Of a DNA stretch of 64,000 bases, positions 29,657-39,216 are shown piece by piece. The notes beneath the pieces were generated by a model, which saw nothing but the letters and a program-made list of their open reading frames with translations, was not told the DNA's origin and did no database searches. A program made the position numbers and the translations under genes. The stretch's first letter is position 1. Each line of letters opens with the position of its first letter. Origin of the DNA: Sodalis ligni (GTDB lineage Bacteria > Pseudomonadota > Gammaproteobacteria > Enterobacterales > Enterobacteriaceae); NCBI RefSeq assembly GCF_016865525.2, contig NZ_CP075169.1, positions 930,337 through 994,336 of the forward strand, given 5' to 3'.

Positions 29657-30100
29657 TCAGAACTGACCGATAATATCCAGCACCTGCTGTTTATTAATCA
29701 CTAATTTAAGATTTTTCACCGCCTCTTCATCGCAAAAAAATTGTGAAAGACTCGCAATCATTTCAATATGTGAATTGCTGTCTACCGCCGAGAGTCCAAA
29801 AATAATATATACCGGATCATTGTCTTCACTGCCGAAGTTCACGCCTTCTTTGACTAAAACCAAAGATAATGCGGTTTTGATTACTCCCTCCTCCGGCCGC
29901 GCATGGGGCATGGCAATTCCCTCGCCCAATACATAGTAAGGCCCAATTTGTTCATGCATGGCATAGATAGCCTGCAGATATCTGCTTTCCACAGCCTGTT
30001 GCGCTATTAATGACTGCACAGCCAATTCCACCGCGCTTTGCCAGTTATTAACCTGGTTAACTAAGGTGATATTGGCGTCATTAATCCAGTCCGTTAACAT
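29657..30100 (-). CDS. PTS sugar transporter subunit IIA (fructose/mannitol type)
   Basis: This 147-residue cytosolic IIA domain carries the phosphorylated His in GEGIAMPHARPEEGV. It receives phosphate from HPr and gives it to IIB. The start at 30100 (MLTDWINDANITL) follows a GAGG site; the frame upstream is AT-rich and not conserved. It lies 11 bp before the PFK-like gene. The 225-bp gap to the upstream kinase gene is AT-rich and may hold a second promoter. Confidence 0.88.
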   Translation of the reverse strand: MLTDWINDANITLVNQVNNWQSAVELAVQSLIAQQAVESRYLQAIYAMHEQIGPYYVLGEGIAMPHARPEEGVIKTALSLVLVKEGVNFGSEDNDPVYIIFGLSAVDSNSHIEMIASLSQFFCDEEAVKNLKLVINKQQVLDIIGQF

Positions 30101-30325
30101 AAGAAACCTCATTAAGATATAAAATGTTTTTATAAGTATGGATTCGATAAATAAATAAAACTGTGATCCATCCATACCTATTTACTATTAACTAAAATCA
30201 ATGACGATGCAATATAATTATAGAAACGCGTTAGATATCCGCAGTTATCTCATGGGAATAACCAGTGAAAATTATTATAAATAAAAAATTGCTATTCTTT
30301 TTTTTTGCCGTTTTGTAATAACTCC

Positions 30326-30979
30326 TTAAGCCGGTTTATTAATATCGACGGGTGACTCGAAGACCTGAGCGATCCAGTCATCCAATGCATTTATATCAAC
30401 AAACTGATTTTGCCGTGCCAGATATACGGGGCCGAAAGCCATAGGCTCCGCGCGGTTTGCCAGCGCAATCAATTCAGGGACATATTCTTTCCCAGGGTGT
30501 CCGGGTAATCGCTGATCAAGGCGGGCGAGATAGCGTTCCGCAGCCAATTCCCCTGAAATATCGCACCAGACTTCGGCCAGACGGGTTACATCCGCCTGTA
30601 TCAGGTAATTCCTGAGCACTTCTTTTGGTTGAAAACCAAACCAGGCATCAATAATAAAGGTACTTCCCGGGGGCGCGTCGGCGACGATAGACCAGATGGC
30701 CTGATAGCTTGCTCTGCCCAATACCCGGTTAAAGGCGCGATCCACACCGTCGATAAGCTGAAGGAAAGGATTCTTTATGCCGTCAAGAGATAAGTGCAAC
30801 CAGCCGGTACGTTTAGAGAGCTCAACGGCGACAGTGCTTTTGCCGGACGCGGGAATTCCGTTGACCAGCACAACACGTTTGCCGTTTCCCGCGACAGGGC
30901 GCCCATATTCCGACGGCCTTGCGTCGGCAAAATGAGTTTTACCCGGTTCGTCGTGAGAAGCTGCTCTGGTATCAGCCAT
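30326..30979 (-). CDS. P-loop kinase-like protein of the PTS operon
   Basis: This 217-residue protein has a Walker A motif (VNGIPASGKSTVAVEL) and the downstream WLHLSLDGIKNPF. That layout resembles small AAA/chloramphenicol-phosphotransferase-like kinases. The ATG at 30979 overlaps the aldolase stop by 8 bp, so the two are translationally coupled. It may phosphorylate a sugar or an intermediate, but no substrate can be read. The first 30 residues are polar and probably disordered. Confidence 0.7.
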   Translation of the reverse strand: MADTRAASHDEPGKTHFADARPSEYGRPVAGNGKRVVLVNGIPASGKSTVAVELSKRTGWLHLSLDGIKNPFLQLIDGVDRAFNRVLGRASYQAIWSIVADAPPGSTFIIDAWFGFQPKEVLRNYLIQADVTRLAEVWCDISGELAAERYLARLDQRLPGHPGKEYVPELIALANRAEPMAFGPVYLARQNQFVDINALDDWIAQVFESPVDINKPA

Positions 30980-31916
30980 GGTGTACCTGTCCCGCCAATG
31001 CGCCTTGGTTAAGTTTGTCCGCACGATAATACTGCCGGATAACGGCCTGGATTTCATTCAGGCGAGGCACCGCCAGCGTCTCCAGCTTGCCTTTCGTCAA
31101 TGCGCTGTCCAGGGAAATGCAGTCCTTCCAAAGGGAACGTCCGGCAATCACCCCCGAAGCGCCGTTGCTCATGGCGTCGGCCACCTGTTTCAAAAACGTG
31201 GCGTGATCGACGCCGGCGGAAAGCACGGCCCAGGGAACATCGCCGGCGATGCGGGTAATCTCGGCACAGGCCTGCGGCGAGCCGGGATAGGGCAGCTTCA
31301 ATACCTTGGCGCCGCATTCCAGGGCAATCTTCGCGCCGCCTTTAATAAGCTCTGGGAATTTGGCTTTATACTCTTCGTCGCTTTCACCCTCAAGCTGATA
31401 GGTGAGATACTCAACCACCAGCAATATATCTTCTTTGGCGAAATCTTCCACGCACTGACGCAGTATAGCGATATTGTGACGGTTCGCCTCGTCATGATCG
31501 GAACGCAGGTATACCATTATCTTGCCGCCGGTGCCCCCCAGCTCGCGCACATGCCGGGCGTTCACATTGGGTACCAGCCGGGAAAGGCGGTAACCCTCAG
31601 GGGAAGTATCCCAGCCTGAGGCGTCCAGACCAATCAACAGGGCTGTATTGCGGGAAATCACGCCGTCGTCAACCAACTGCGGTACCGCGCAGACCGGATC
31701 CACCAGTACGCAGGAGGCATTGCTGGCCAAATAACGGGTGATATCGGCCTTAATCGTTCCCAACTGCTTTTCGGAAATTTTCGACTGCAGCTCCGGGTCG
31801 CTGGTGAGCAGGCTGCGCATAGCGCCGCGCTGGTCGCAGGCGATGACCATCATTGCGCCGTTATTGCCGCAGATTTGCTGATAGCCTCGTAACTCTGAAG
31901 TAGACATCTTTGACAT
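30972..31916 (-). CDS. Class I ketose-bisphosphate aldolase (LacD-like)
   Basis: This 314-residue aldolase belongs to the tagatose-1,6-bisphosphate aldolase (LacD)/YihT-type family. It would split a ketose bisphosphate (or related sugar phosphate) into two three-carbon units through a Schiff base. Visible motifs are MMVIACDQRGAMRSLL, VLVDPVCAVPQL, LVVEYLTYQ, and GAKVLKLPYPG with the probable Schiff-base Lys, and SAGVDHATFL. The start at 31916 follows AGGAG; a second ATG lies 9 bases inside. It is the first gene of the operon and faces the SorC regulator. Confidence 0.85.
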   Translation of the reverse strand: MSKMSTSELRGYQQICGNNGAMMVIACDQRGAMRSLLTSDPELQSKISEKQLGTIKADITRYLASNASCVLVDPVCAVPQLVDDGVISRNTALLIGLDASGWDTSPEGYRLSRLVPNVNARHVRELGGTGGKIMVYLRSDHDEANRHNIAILRQCVEDFAKEDILLVVEYLTYQLEGESDEEYKAKFPELIKGGAKIALECGAKVLKLPYPGSPQACAEITRIAGDVPWAVLSAGVDHATFLKQVADAMSNGASGVIAGRSLWKDCISLDSALTKGKLETLAVPRLNEIQAVIRQYYRADKLNQGALAGQVHHG

Positions 31917-32131
31917 TTATTACTCCTGGGCGTGAAATTTGTTGCATATTCACAAACGTTAATGCGACTGGCCGCGGCGTCATCCGACGTGCAAGAACAG
32001 GGTCAAACGCGCTCCGCAGGCCGGTTCATAAGGGGTTTACGCCAATGCTGGTCGTTGCAATTTCACTGGCATTGAGCAATAATTCCCCTATGTCAAAAAC
32101 AGTGTAATACATTGCAGAAAGGAATTTCAAG
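31917..32131. promoter_or_regulatory. Divergent control region of the PTS/aldolase operon
   Basis: This intergenic stretch must contain both divergent promoters. A related motif occurs in opposite orientations: GTGAAATTTGTTGCA near 31932-31946, and TTGCAATTTCAC at 32055-32066, the complement of GTGAAATTGCAA. They are about 110 bp apart, which would suit looping by a multimeric SorC-type regulator. The assignment is tentative. Confidence 0.4.
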
Positions 32132-33109
32132 CTGAAAGAACCAATTTTGCAAGATGTGACGGCAACGCGCGCCATGATGCATATGGTGGCGAAGCTGCAC
32201 TATGAGTCAGATATGTCCCAGGTGGACATAGCCCGGAAGCTGGGTTTATCAACCGCGACCATTTCACGTTTGCTTAACAAAGCGCGCGCGGCGGGAATTA
32301 TCAGGATTGAGGTCATTGAATTGACGTCGCCGGAAAATATGACTGACGAATTGATCCAGCGCCTTGGATTGAAGACGGCGTCGGTGGTGGAAACCCCGCC
32401 CAGCAATATTTTAAGCTCGCTGGCGACGCCTTTGTCCTCCCTCCTGCAGCAGGCGAAACTGGGCAGCGGTTCGGTGGTAGGCATTGGTTGGGGCCGGGCG
32501 ATAAGGGAAGTGACCGTGGCAGGGTTGCCCCGCATACCGGGGATATTGACCGTCGCGCTGAACGGCGGTATGCAGCAGGCCGCGCCCCATTTCCAGATCA
32601 ATGAGTTCGTCCGTCTGGCCGCGCAGCACATGGAGGGCACCCCTTATTTTCTGCATGCGCCTTATATCTCTTCCGCTGAACTGCGCGATGCATTTCTCAG
32701 CGACCACAGCGTTCAGGGTATTATTTCGCTGTGGGACCGGCTGGATGTCGCTATTGTCGGCGTCGGCTTGACCCATGCCCCCAAACCCAGCGAGTCCACC
32801 GCCGCCACTCTTGATGAGCAAGCGCTCAGCCAGGCCGCCGGCGATGTGCTGCGCCACTATGTGACCGAGTCGGGGGGGATCCTGCATTGGGAAGGGGAGG
32901 AGCGGATGATTGCCGCGTCGCCGGAGCAGCTGCGCCGCACGCCGCTGACCATCGGCGTCGCCGCCACGCCGGAGAAAGCCGCCGGGATTATCGGCGCCGT
33001 GCGATCCGGCATGATCAATTCTCTGGTGACCGATGTGAATACCGCCCAGGCAATACTGGATCGGTTAACCGCACAGGAAGGGGCGGAGCCGGCAAAAAAA
33101 CCGGCATAA
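32132..33109 (+). CDS. SorC-family sugar-responsive regulator
   Basis: This SorC/DeoR-type regulator has about 325 residues. An N-terminal HTH (HMVAKLHYESDMSQVDIARKLGLSTATISRLLNKARAAGIIRIEVI) is followed by a sugar-phosphate-binding domain (GIGWGRAIREV, GGMQ). It probably senses a phosphorylated sugar from the divergent operon. No ATG precedes the conserved region. CTG at 32132, nine bases after an AAGGA site, and TTG at 32147 are the possible starts, so a non-AUG start or a mutated ATG is implied. Confidence 0.85.
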   Translation: MKEPILQDVTATRAMMHMVAKLHYESDMSQVDIARKLGLSTATISRLLNKARAAGIIRIEVIELTSPENMTDELIQRLGLKTASVVETPPSNILSSLATPLSSLLQQAKLGSGSVVGIGWGRAIREVTVAGLPRIPGILTVALNGGMQQAAPHFQINEFVRLAAQHMEGTPYFLHAPYISSAELRDAFLSDHSVQGIISLWDRLDVAIVGVGLTHAPKPSESTAATLDEQALSQAAGDVLRHYVTESGGILHWEGEERMIAASPEQLRRTPLTIGVAATPEKAAGIIGAVRSGMINSLVTDVNTAQAILDRLTAQEGAEPAKKPA

Positions 33110-33136
33110 AAACGCCCTTCGCCTGGTTTGCGATGG

Positions 33137-34123
33137 CTAGTCCGTGAGGGTGTAGGGCAACGGCTGAATGGCCAGCGCCCCGGTGGTATCCTCTTTCACC
33201 CGCAGATGGCTGTCCGGCGCCAAATCGTTGTTTAAAACCGCCTGCACCCAGACCGTGCCGTCCTCCAGTTGGCAGGCGGCCAGCACCGTGCCGGTGCGGC
33301 GCCAGTTTTCCCCGAGCTGCAGTTCCAGGTCGTCGCCGACGGCCGGGACGTGGCCGGCTTTACCGGCAAGCCAGTAAAGGGCGCGTTTATTGGCGCCGCG
33401 GTATTTGGCGCGGGCCACCATTTCCTGACCGGCGTAGCAGCCCTTATCGAAACTGATGCCGCCCAGCGCCTGGAGATTGACCGCCTGGGGAATAAACTGC
33501 GTGCTGTTGGCGCTGTCTATCACCGCCAATCCCGCTTCGATATTCAGCGCCAGCCACTGTTGGCTGTCGTTGAACTGCGCCTGGCCCGCCAGCTTGTCCA
33601 GCAAACGCTGCAGCACCGCCTCGGTGGTCACCAGCAAAAAACGCTCAGCCGGCAGGCTGAAATGCAAAAGCGTGGTTTCCCCTTCCTGCACCACCGCATG
33701 CTGCGGGTCGGGCAGGTTGTCGAATATGCCGCTCAGGGCCGCCCGCGCCTGGAAACCGGCAACGCCTAACAACAGGATGCCGTCGTCGGCGGCGATGGTG
33801 ACTTTGGAGAATACCGCATATTTTTTCAGTTCCGCCAGCTGCGCGTCCCGCACGCTGCGGCGTTCAATATACGCCATGCCTTCATTGCGGTGAAAGATCC
33901 GCAAATCGCTCCACATTTTGCCTTTTGCGTCGCAATGCGCCCCCAGAATATGCTGATCGGCAGCCATGGCGGCGACGTCGGTGGTCACTTGTCCCTGCAG
34001 ATATTTCTCGGTATCCGGGCCGGTAAGCGTTACCAGCGCCCAGTCTTCCAGCGAAATCAGGGTTAAGGGCAAGTGGCTGGACGGCGTCGGCAGCCGTGGG
34101 GGGAAAGGAACGTTAAGCGACAT
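33137..34123 (-). CDS. ygfZ: tRNA-modifying folate-binding protein YgfZ
   Basis: YgfZ is a folate-binding relative of GcvT that supports assembly or repair of certain Fe-S enzymes such as MiaB. The 328-residue protein carries the signature [13 protein letters not shown] with its conserved Cys. Other family segments are [18 protein letters not shown] and [17 protein letters not shown]. It is divergent from sdhE-ygfX, as in E. coli. Confidence 0.96.
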   Translation of the reverse strand: MSLNVPFPPRLPTPSSHLPLTLISLEDWALVTLTGPDTEKYLQGQVTTDVAAMAADQHILGAHCDAKGKMWSDLRIFHRNEGMAYIERRSVRDAQLAELKKYAVFSKVTIAADDGILLLGVAGFQARAALSGIFDNLPDPQHAVVQEGETTLLHFSLPAERFLLVTTEAVLQRLLDKLAGQAQFNDSQQWLALNIEAGLAVIDSANSTQFIPQAVNLQALGGISFDKGCYAGQEMVARAKYRGANKRALYWLAGKAGHVPAVGDDLELQLGENWRRTGTVLAACQLEDGTVWVQAVLNNDLAPDSHLRVKEDTTGALAIQPLPYTLTD

Positions 34124-34339
34124 ATGACACTCCTGTGCTGTGAGGCTAAATATAGGTCAATGGTAAAATAGCCTCAGGGCTTTGCAAGCGGTTATTTCAC
34201 CGCATTTTTGCCTATCCGTGCGATATGCATCGGGAAAAATTAGCAGAACGTGTCGGAATGTATCGTTTTATGTAATGCGCAATAGCAAAACAGGTTAAAC
34301 TAGCTGCCGGAATGTCAGCATGGGAGGTATAAAGTCCAT

Positions 34340-34606
34340 ATGGATATCGATAATAGAGCCCGCATCCACTGGGCCTGCCGCCGGGGCATGCGTGAACTGG
34401 ATATCTCGATAATGCCGTTTTTTGAATACGATTTCGACACCCTGAGCGACGAGGACAAAGGTTTGTTCGTGCGTCTGCTGGAATGCGACGACCCGGATCT
34501 TTTCAACTGGCTGATGAATCATGGCGAGCCCCAGGATAGCGGATTGAAAAAAATGATTAACCTGATACAAACACGAAATAAAGCCCGTGGCCCTCTGGCG
34601 CTGTGA
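34340..34606 (+). CDS. sdhE: FAD assembly factor SdhE
   Basis: SdhE promotes covalent FAD attachment to succinate dehydrogenase and fumarate reductase. The 88-residue protein has the key RGxRE motif ([12 protein letters not shown]) near the N-terminus and the acidic helix [31 protein letters not shown]. It overlaps ygfX by 20 bp, the conserved gene pair. Confidence 0.96.
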   Translation: MDIDNRARIHWACRRGMRELDISIMPFFEYDFDTLSDEDKGLFVRLLECDDPDLFNWLMNHGEPQDSGLKKMINLIQTRNKARGPLAL

Positions 34607-35012
34607 TGTAAGGGTGTCGTGGCGCACGCAAATCTTCTCCCTGGTGATTCACGGGATATTGACGCTATTGATTCTGTTATCCCCCTGGCCCGAGAACTAC
34701 GGTCTGGTTTGGGTCACGCTTATTACGCTTGTGGTCTTCGAGTGCATTCGCAGTCAGAGAAATATCATGGCCTGTCGGGGGGAACTCGTGCTGCAAAGCG
34801 GCCTGCACCTGCGCTGGCATAATAAAGACTGGTTAATCAGGGGAACGCCCTGGATGCTGAAAAGCGGCATCCTGATCTCGTTACGCCAGGTGGGGGGAAG
34901 GCGCACACGCAAACTCTGGCTGGCGGCGGACAGCATGGACCAGCGCGAATGGCGCAGCCTGCGCCAGGCTTTGCTGCATGCCGCCTCGGTGCAACAGCGG
35001 CACGATCGTTAA
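34587..35012 (+). CDS. ygfX: Inner-membrane protein YgfX (CptA)
   Basis: This 141-residue protein has two N-terminal membrane segments ([20 protein letters not shown] and [15 protein letters not shown]) and a cytosolic tail with [18 protein letters not shown]. It has been described as a partner of SdhE, and as a toxin acting on cytoskeletal proteins in E. coli. The start is GTG at 34587 ([13 protein letters not shown]), inside the end of sdhE. Confidence 0.93.
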   Translation: MALWRCDVRVSWRTQIFSLVIHGILTLLILLSPWPENYGLVWVTLITLVVFECIRSQRNIMACRGELVLQSGLHLRWHNKDWLIRGTPWMLKSGILISLRQVGGRRTRKLWLAADSMDQREWRSLRQALLHAASVQQRHDR

Positions 35013-35016
35013 TTTC

Positions 35017-35535
35017 TTATAGCAGGGCGGCCATTTCGTTTAGAATTTGCTCGCACCATTGCTGCAGACGGCTGTCGCTCAGATCGTACTGATTCACCTC
35101 GTCCAAGGCCAGACCGACAAAATGCCGTCCGTCGGGGCTCAGGGCTTTCGGACTGGTGAATTCGTAGCCTTTGATCGGCCAATAGCCGATAAACCGCGCG
35201 CCGGTGGGCGTCAGGACGTCGTGCAGATAGCCCAGCGCGTCCAAAAACCATTCGCCGTAGCCCAATTGATCGCCCATACCGTATAAGGCGATAATTTTAC
35301 CGGACAGATCCAGCCCGGACAGCTGCGGCCAGACCGCATCCCAATCCTCCTGGATTTCGCCGAAATCCCAGGTGGGGATGCCGAGGATCAATACTGGATA
35401 ATCTTCCATGCGCTGTGGCGGCACATCTTTGATATTATGCAGCTCCACCAGGTCCGCACCGAGAATATCGCGGATTTTTTCCGCGGCCATTTCGGTGTAG
35501 CAGGTACTGGAGCCATAAAACAAACCGACTTTCAT
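35017..35535 (-). CDS. fldB: Flavodoxin FldB
   Basis: FldB is an FMN electron carrier of about 172 residues. The phosphate-binding loop [18 protein letters not shown] is at the N-terminus. FMN-stacking regions are [14 protein letters not shown] and [18 protein letters not shown]. The context (convergent with ygfX and divergent from xerD) identifies FldB rather than FldA. Confidence 0.95.
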   Translation of the reverse strand: MKVGLFYGSSTCYTEMAAEKIRDILGADLVELHNIKDVPPQRMEDYPVLILGIPTWDFGEIQEDWDAVWPQLSGLDLSGKIIALYGMGDQLGYGEWFLDALGYLHDVLTPTGARFIGYWPIKGYEFTSPKALSPDGRHFVGLALDEVNQYDLSDSRLQQWCEQILNEMAALL

Positions 35536-35636
35536 CTTTAGCCATACTCTTCATGACAACCTGATAACAACAAGTGTACCAGATTTACCTTCGTATCAGG
35601 CATAATGTAGCCTGTCGTAAACCAGCAGGGGCCTAG

Positions 35637-36536
35637 ATGCAACAGCAGAATAACCCATGGATCGAACAGTTCCTTGATGCCCTTTGGCTGGAGCGCAACC
35701 TGGCGGAGAATACCCTGTCGGCCTACCGCCTCGATTTGCAGCAGCTTGACGATTGGCTGGTCCGGCAACAAAGCTCCCTTTTGAGCGCCGGGGCACCGGA
35801 TTTGCAATCCTATCTCGCCGCCCGCCTGGCGGAAGGCTACAAAGCGGCCAGCTCAGCGCGGCTGCTCAGCGCCATGCGGCGTTTTTTCCAGTACCTGTAT
35901 CGGGAAAAAGTGCGCGACGACGATCCCAGCGCCCTGTTGGCGGCGCCCAAGCTGCCCCAGCGCTTGCCCAAGGATCTCAGCGAGGCGCAGGTGTCGGCAT
36001 TGCTTAACGCGCCGGTGCTGGAACAGCCCATAGAGATACGGGACAAAGCCATGCTGGAAGTGCTGTACGCCACCGGCCTTCGGGTTTCCGAACTGGTGGG
36101 GCTGACCATGAGCGATATCAGCCTGCGCCAGGGCGTGGTGCGGGTGGTGGGCAAAGGAGATAAAGAACGGTTGGTGCCGCTGGGAGAAGAAGCGGTACAC
36201 TGGGTGGAGTATTATCTGGAACATGCCCGTCCCTGGCTGATGAATGAACACAGCTCGGATATCCTGTTTCCCAGCAATCGCAGCCAGAAAATGACCCGGC
36301 AGACGTTCTGGCATCGCATCAAACATTATGCGATTCTGGCGGGTATCGACAGTGCGCGGCTCTCGCCCCATGTCCTGCGGCATGCGTTCGCCACTCACCT
36401 GCTGAATCATGGCGCGGACCTGCGCGTGGTACAGCTGTTGCTGGGGCATAGCGATCTCTCCACCACCCAGATTTACACCCATGTGGCCACCGAGCGCTTG
36501 AAACTGATACACCAGCAGCATCATCCCCGGGGGTGA
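35637..36536 (+). CDS. xerD: Site-specific tyrosine recombinase XerD
   Basis: XerD acts with XerC at the dif site to resolve chromosome dimers. The 299-residue protein has an N-terminal SAM-like core-binding domain. The catalytic tyrosine-recombinase residues are in ATGLRVSELVGL (Arg), SPHVLRHAFATHLL (His-x-x-Arg), LLGHSDLSTTQIYTHV (His and Tyr). It is followed by dsbC and recJ as in E. coli. Confidence 0.97.
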   Translation: MQQQNNPWIEQFLDALWLERNLAENTLSAYRLDLQQLDDWLVRQQSSLLSAGAPDLQSYLAARLAEGYKAASSARLLSAMRRFFQYLYREKVRDDDPSALLAAPKLPQRLPKDLSEAQVSALLNAPVLEQPIEIRDKAMLEVLYATGLRVSELVGLTMSDISLRQGVVRVVGKGDKERLVPLGEEAVHWVEYYLEHARPWLMNEHSSDILFPSNRSQKMTRQTFWHRIKHYAILAGIDSARLSPHVLRHAFATHLLNHGADLRVVQLLLGHSDLSTTQIYTHVATERLKLIHQQHHPRG

Positions 36537-36670
36537 GCCGGTATAGGTTCAACCGGCCGGCATGATCACGGCCGTGATACCTCCCAATGCCGATAGAGGG
36601 ATGTATCCAAGGGTCGCCTGCTAACGGACTTCACAAATACCATTAGGACAGATAATCAAAGGACTTAACA

Positions 36671-37387
36671 ATGAAAAAAAGGCTGCTATTGCTCTCTTTC
36701 GTGGCGCTGGCCACCGCCCGCCTGGCTTATGCCGACGACGCCGCGATCACGCACGCCCTTGACCGCCTGGGCGTGCATCGCGCCGAAATCCAGCCCTCGC
36801 CGGTGGCGGGCCTGAAAACCGTGCTTACGGAAAGCGGCGTTCTCTATGTCTCCGATGACGGTAGGCATGTCATACAGGGCCCGATGTACGATGTCGGCAG
36901 CAGCCAGCCGGTGAATGTCACCAATCAATTATTAAACAAACGATTAAACGCCATGCAGGACGAGATGATCGTTTACCGGGCGCCTGTGCAAAAATACGTC
37001 ATCACCGTCTTTACCGATGTCACCTGCGGGTATTGCCACAAGCTCCATGAACAGATAAAAGACTACAACGCGCTGGGCATTACCATCCGCTACCTGGCTT
37101 TTCCGCGCCAGGGCCTGAATTCCCAATCGGAGAAAGACATGGTTTCGGTCTGGTGCAGCGCCGACCCCAAAACGGCCTTTGATAAAGCCATGAAAGGCGA
37201 CGCGGTGCCTCCGGCCACCTGTAAGACCGATCTCAGCCGGCATTACCAGCTTGGCGTCCAGTACGGCATCCAGGGTACGCCGGCCATCCTGCTGGAAAGC
37301 GGGGTCATGGTCCCGGGCTATCAAAGCCCGAAAGAGATGGCGGCGATGCTCGATCAGCAATCGCCAAACGGCGCGACGGGCGGCTGA
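36671..37387 (+). CDS. dsbC: Thiol:disulfide isomerase DsbC
   Basis: DsbC is a periplasmic homodimeric disulfide isomerase. The 238-residue precursor begins with a signal peptide (KKRLLLLSFVALATARLAYA). The N-terminal dimerisation domain is followed by a thioredoxin fold with the active-site CGYC in FTDVTCGYCHKLHEQ and the cis-Pro segment GIQGTPAILL. Two structural Cys (WCSADPKTAF and PPATCKTD) are also kept. recJ begins 13 bp after its stop. Confidence 0.96.
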   Translation: MKKRLLLLSFVALATARLAYADDAAITHALDRLGVHRAEIQPSPVAGLKTVLTESGVLYVSDDGRHVIQGPMYDVGSSQPVNVTNQLLNKRLNAMQDEMIVYRAPVQKYVITVFTDVTCGYCHKLHEQIKDYNALGITIRYLAFPRQGLNSQSEKDMVSVWCSADPKTAFDKAMKGDAVPPATCKTDLSRHYQLGVQYGIQGTPAILLESGVMVPGYQSPKEMAAMLDQQSPNGATGG

Positions 37388-37400
37388 TAACGTGACGGAC

Positions 37401-39131
37401 ATGAAAACGGTATTACGGCGTCGCCCGGCGGCCGCCGCCGACGGGTTGCTTGACGTGGATCTTCCCCCCCTGCTAAGGCGCCTTTACGCGCTGCGGGGCA
37501 TCAAGACCGGCGACGACCTCGAGCGCGGCGTCCGGGGTTTGCTGGCCTATCAGCAGTTGGACGGCATCGAACTTGCCGTGGATATGCTGGTGGGCGCGCT
37601 GGCGGATAACCGCCGATTAATGGTGGTGGGGGATTTTGACGCCGACGGCGCCACCAGCACCGCCGTCATGGTGCTGGCGCTGCGCCAGATGGGCGGGGAA
37701 CATATCGATTACCTGGTGCCCAATCGTTTCGAGGACGGTTACGGCCTGAGCCCCGAAGTGGTGGAACAGGCCATGGCGCGCGGCGCGCAAATCATCGTGA
37801 CGGTGGATAACGGCATTTCCTCCCATTCGGGCGTCGAGCTGGCGCACCGGCACGGCATCCCGGTGCTGATTACCGATCATCACCTGCCCGGCGAGACCTT
37901 GCCCGACGCCGATGCCATCGTGAACCCCAATCTGAACGGCTGCGCCTTTCCCTCCAAATCCCTGGCGGGAGTCGGCGTGTCTTTTTACCTGATGCTGGCG
38001 CTGCGCGCCCGGCTGCACGAAAGCGGCTGGTTCGGGCAAAAAAACCTGCCGGCGCCCAAGCTGGCTGAGCTGCTGGATCTGGTGGCTCTCGGCACGGTGG
38101 CCGATGTGGTGCCCCTTGACCGCAATAATCGCATCCTGGTGCATCAGGGCATCAGCCGGATCCGCGCCGGCCGCTGCCGGCCGGGTATACGCGCCCTGGC
38201 GGAAATCGCCAATCGCGACACTGCCCGGCTTTGCGCCGCCGATCTCGGTTTTGCCCTGGGGCCGCGCCTGAACGCCGCCGGCCGCTTGGACGATATGTCG
38301 GTGGGGGTTGAGCTGCTGTTGACCGAGGATCTGTCCCAGGCCCGCATGCTGGCCGGTGAGCTGGATTCATTGAATCAAACCCGGCGCGAGATCGAACAGG
38401 GCATGGAAACGGAAGCCCTGGCGCTGTGCGGCGAGATGGAGCGCAGCCAAACGGCACTCCCCTACGGTCTGGCGATTTATCACGCCGAATGGCACCAGGG
38501 CGTGGTGGGAATACTGGCTTCCCGCATCAAGGAACGCTTCCATCGCCCGGTTATCGCCTTCGCCCCGGCGGGGGAGGGCCTGTTGAAAGGATCCGGCCGA
38601 TCGGTGGCCGGTTTGCATTTACGCGATCTCCTGGAAAGACTGGATACGCTCTATCCCGGCATGATCCTGAAATTCGGCGGGCACGCCATGGCCGCCGGAC
38701 TCTCCCTGGAGCAGGTCCAATACGAACCCTTCCGGCAGCGTTTCGCCGAACTGGTGAACGAGTGGCTGGATCCGGCGCAGCTGGACGGCGTGGTCTGGTC
38801 CGATGGCGAACTGTCAGGCGCCGAACTGAACCTGCCCACCGCCGAACTCCTGCGCGACGGCGGCCCCTGGGGGCAAGCCTTTCCCGAACCGCTGTTCGAC
38901 GGCAGATTCCGTGTGCTGCAACAGCGGCTGGTGGGTGAAAAACACCTAAAGCTCATGGTTGAACCCCTGACCGGCGGGCCGCTGCTGGACGGCATAGCGT
39001 TTAATATCGATAACCGGATTTGGCCCGACAACAGCGTCCGCACCGTTGAGATGGCCTATAAGCTGGATGTGAACGAATATCGCGGTAATCGCACGGTTCA
39101 ATTATTAATCCAGCATCTCTGGCCGCTCTAA
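37401..39131 (+). CDS. recJ: Single-stranded DNA 5'-3' exonuclease RecJ
   Basis: RecJ degrades single-stranded DNA 5' to 3' in recombination and mismatch repair. The 576-residue protein has the DHH-family motifs VVGDFDADGATS, VTVDNGISSH, LITDHHLPGE and LVALGTVADVVPL, which bind Mn, and the DHHA1 part with GSGRSVAGLHLRDLLERLDTLYPGMILKFGGHAMAAGLS. The ATG at 37401 (MKTVLRRR) gives the family length. A GTG at 37392 is also possible. Confidence 0.95.
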   Translation: MKTVLRRRPAAAADGLLDVDLPPLLRRLYALRGIKTGDDLERGVRGLLAYQQLDGIELAVDMLVGALADNRRLMVVGDFDADGATSTAVMVLALRQMGGEHIDYLVPNRFEDGYGLSPEVVEQAMARGAQIIVTVDNGISSHSGVELAHRHGIPVLITDHHLPGETLPDADAIVNPNLNGCAFPSKSLAGVGVSFYLMLALRARLHESGWFGQKNLPAPKLAELLDLVALGTVADVVPLDRNNRILVHQGISRIRAGRCRPGIRALAEIANRDTARLCAADLGFALGPRLNAAGRLDDMSVGVELLLTEDLSQARMLAGELDSLNQTRREIEQGMETEALALCGEMERSQTALPYGLAIYHAEWHQGVVGILASRIKERFHRPVIAFAPAGEGLLKGSGRSVAGLHLRDLLERLDTLYPGMILKFGGHAMAAGLSLEQVQYEPFRQRFAELVNEWLDPAQLDGVVWSDGELSGAELNLPTAELLRDGGPWGQAFPEPLFDGRFRVLQQRLVGEKHLKLMVEPLTGGPLLDGIAFNIDNRIWPDNSVRTVEMAYKLDVNEYRGNRTVQLLIQHLWPL

Positions 39132-39216
39132 GCCTAAGACGCTACAAACATTGGCGCGGATCCGCTAGAATAGCCGGTTAATACGCACTCTATCTCTTTA
39201 CGAGCAAATGACACTC

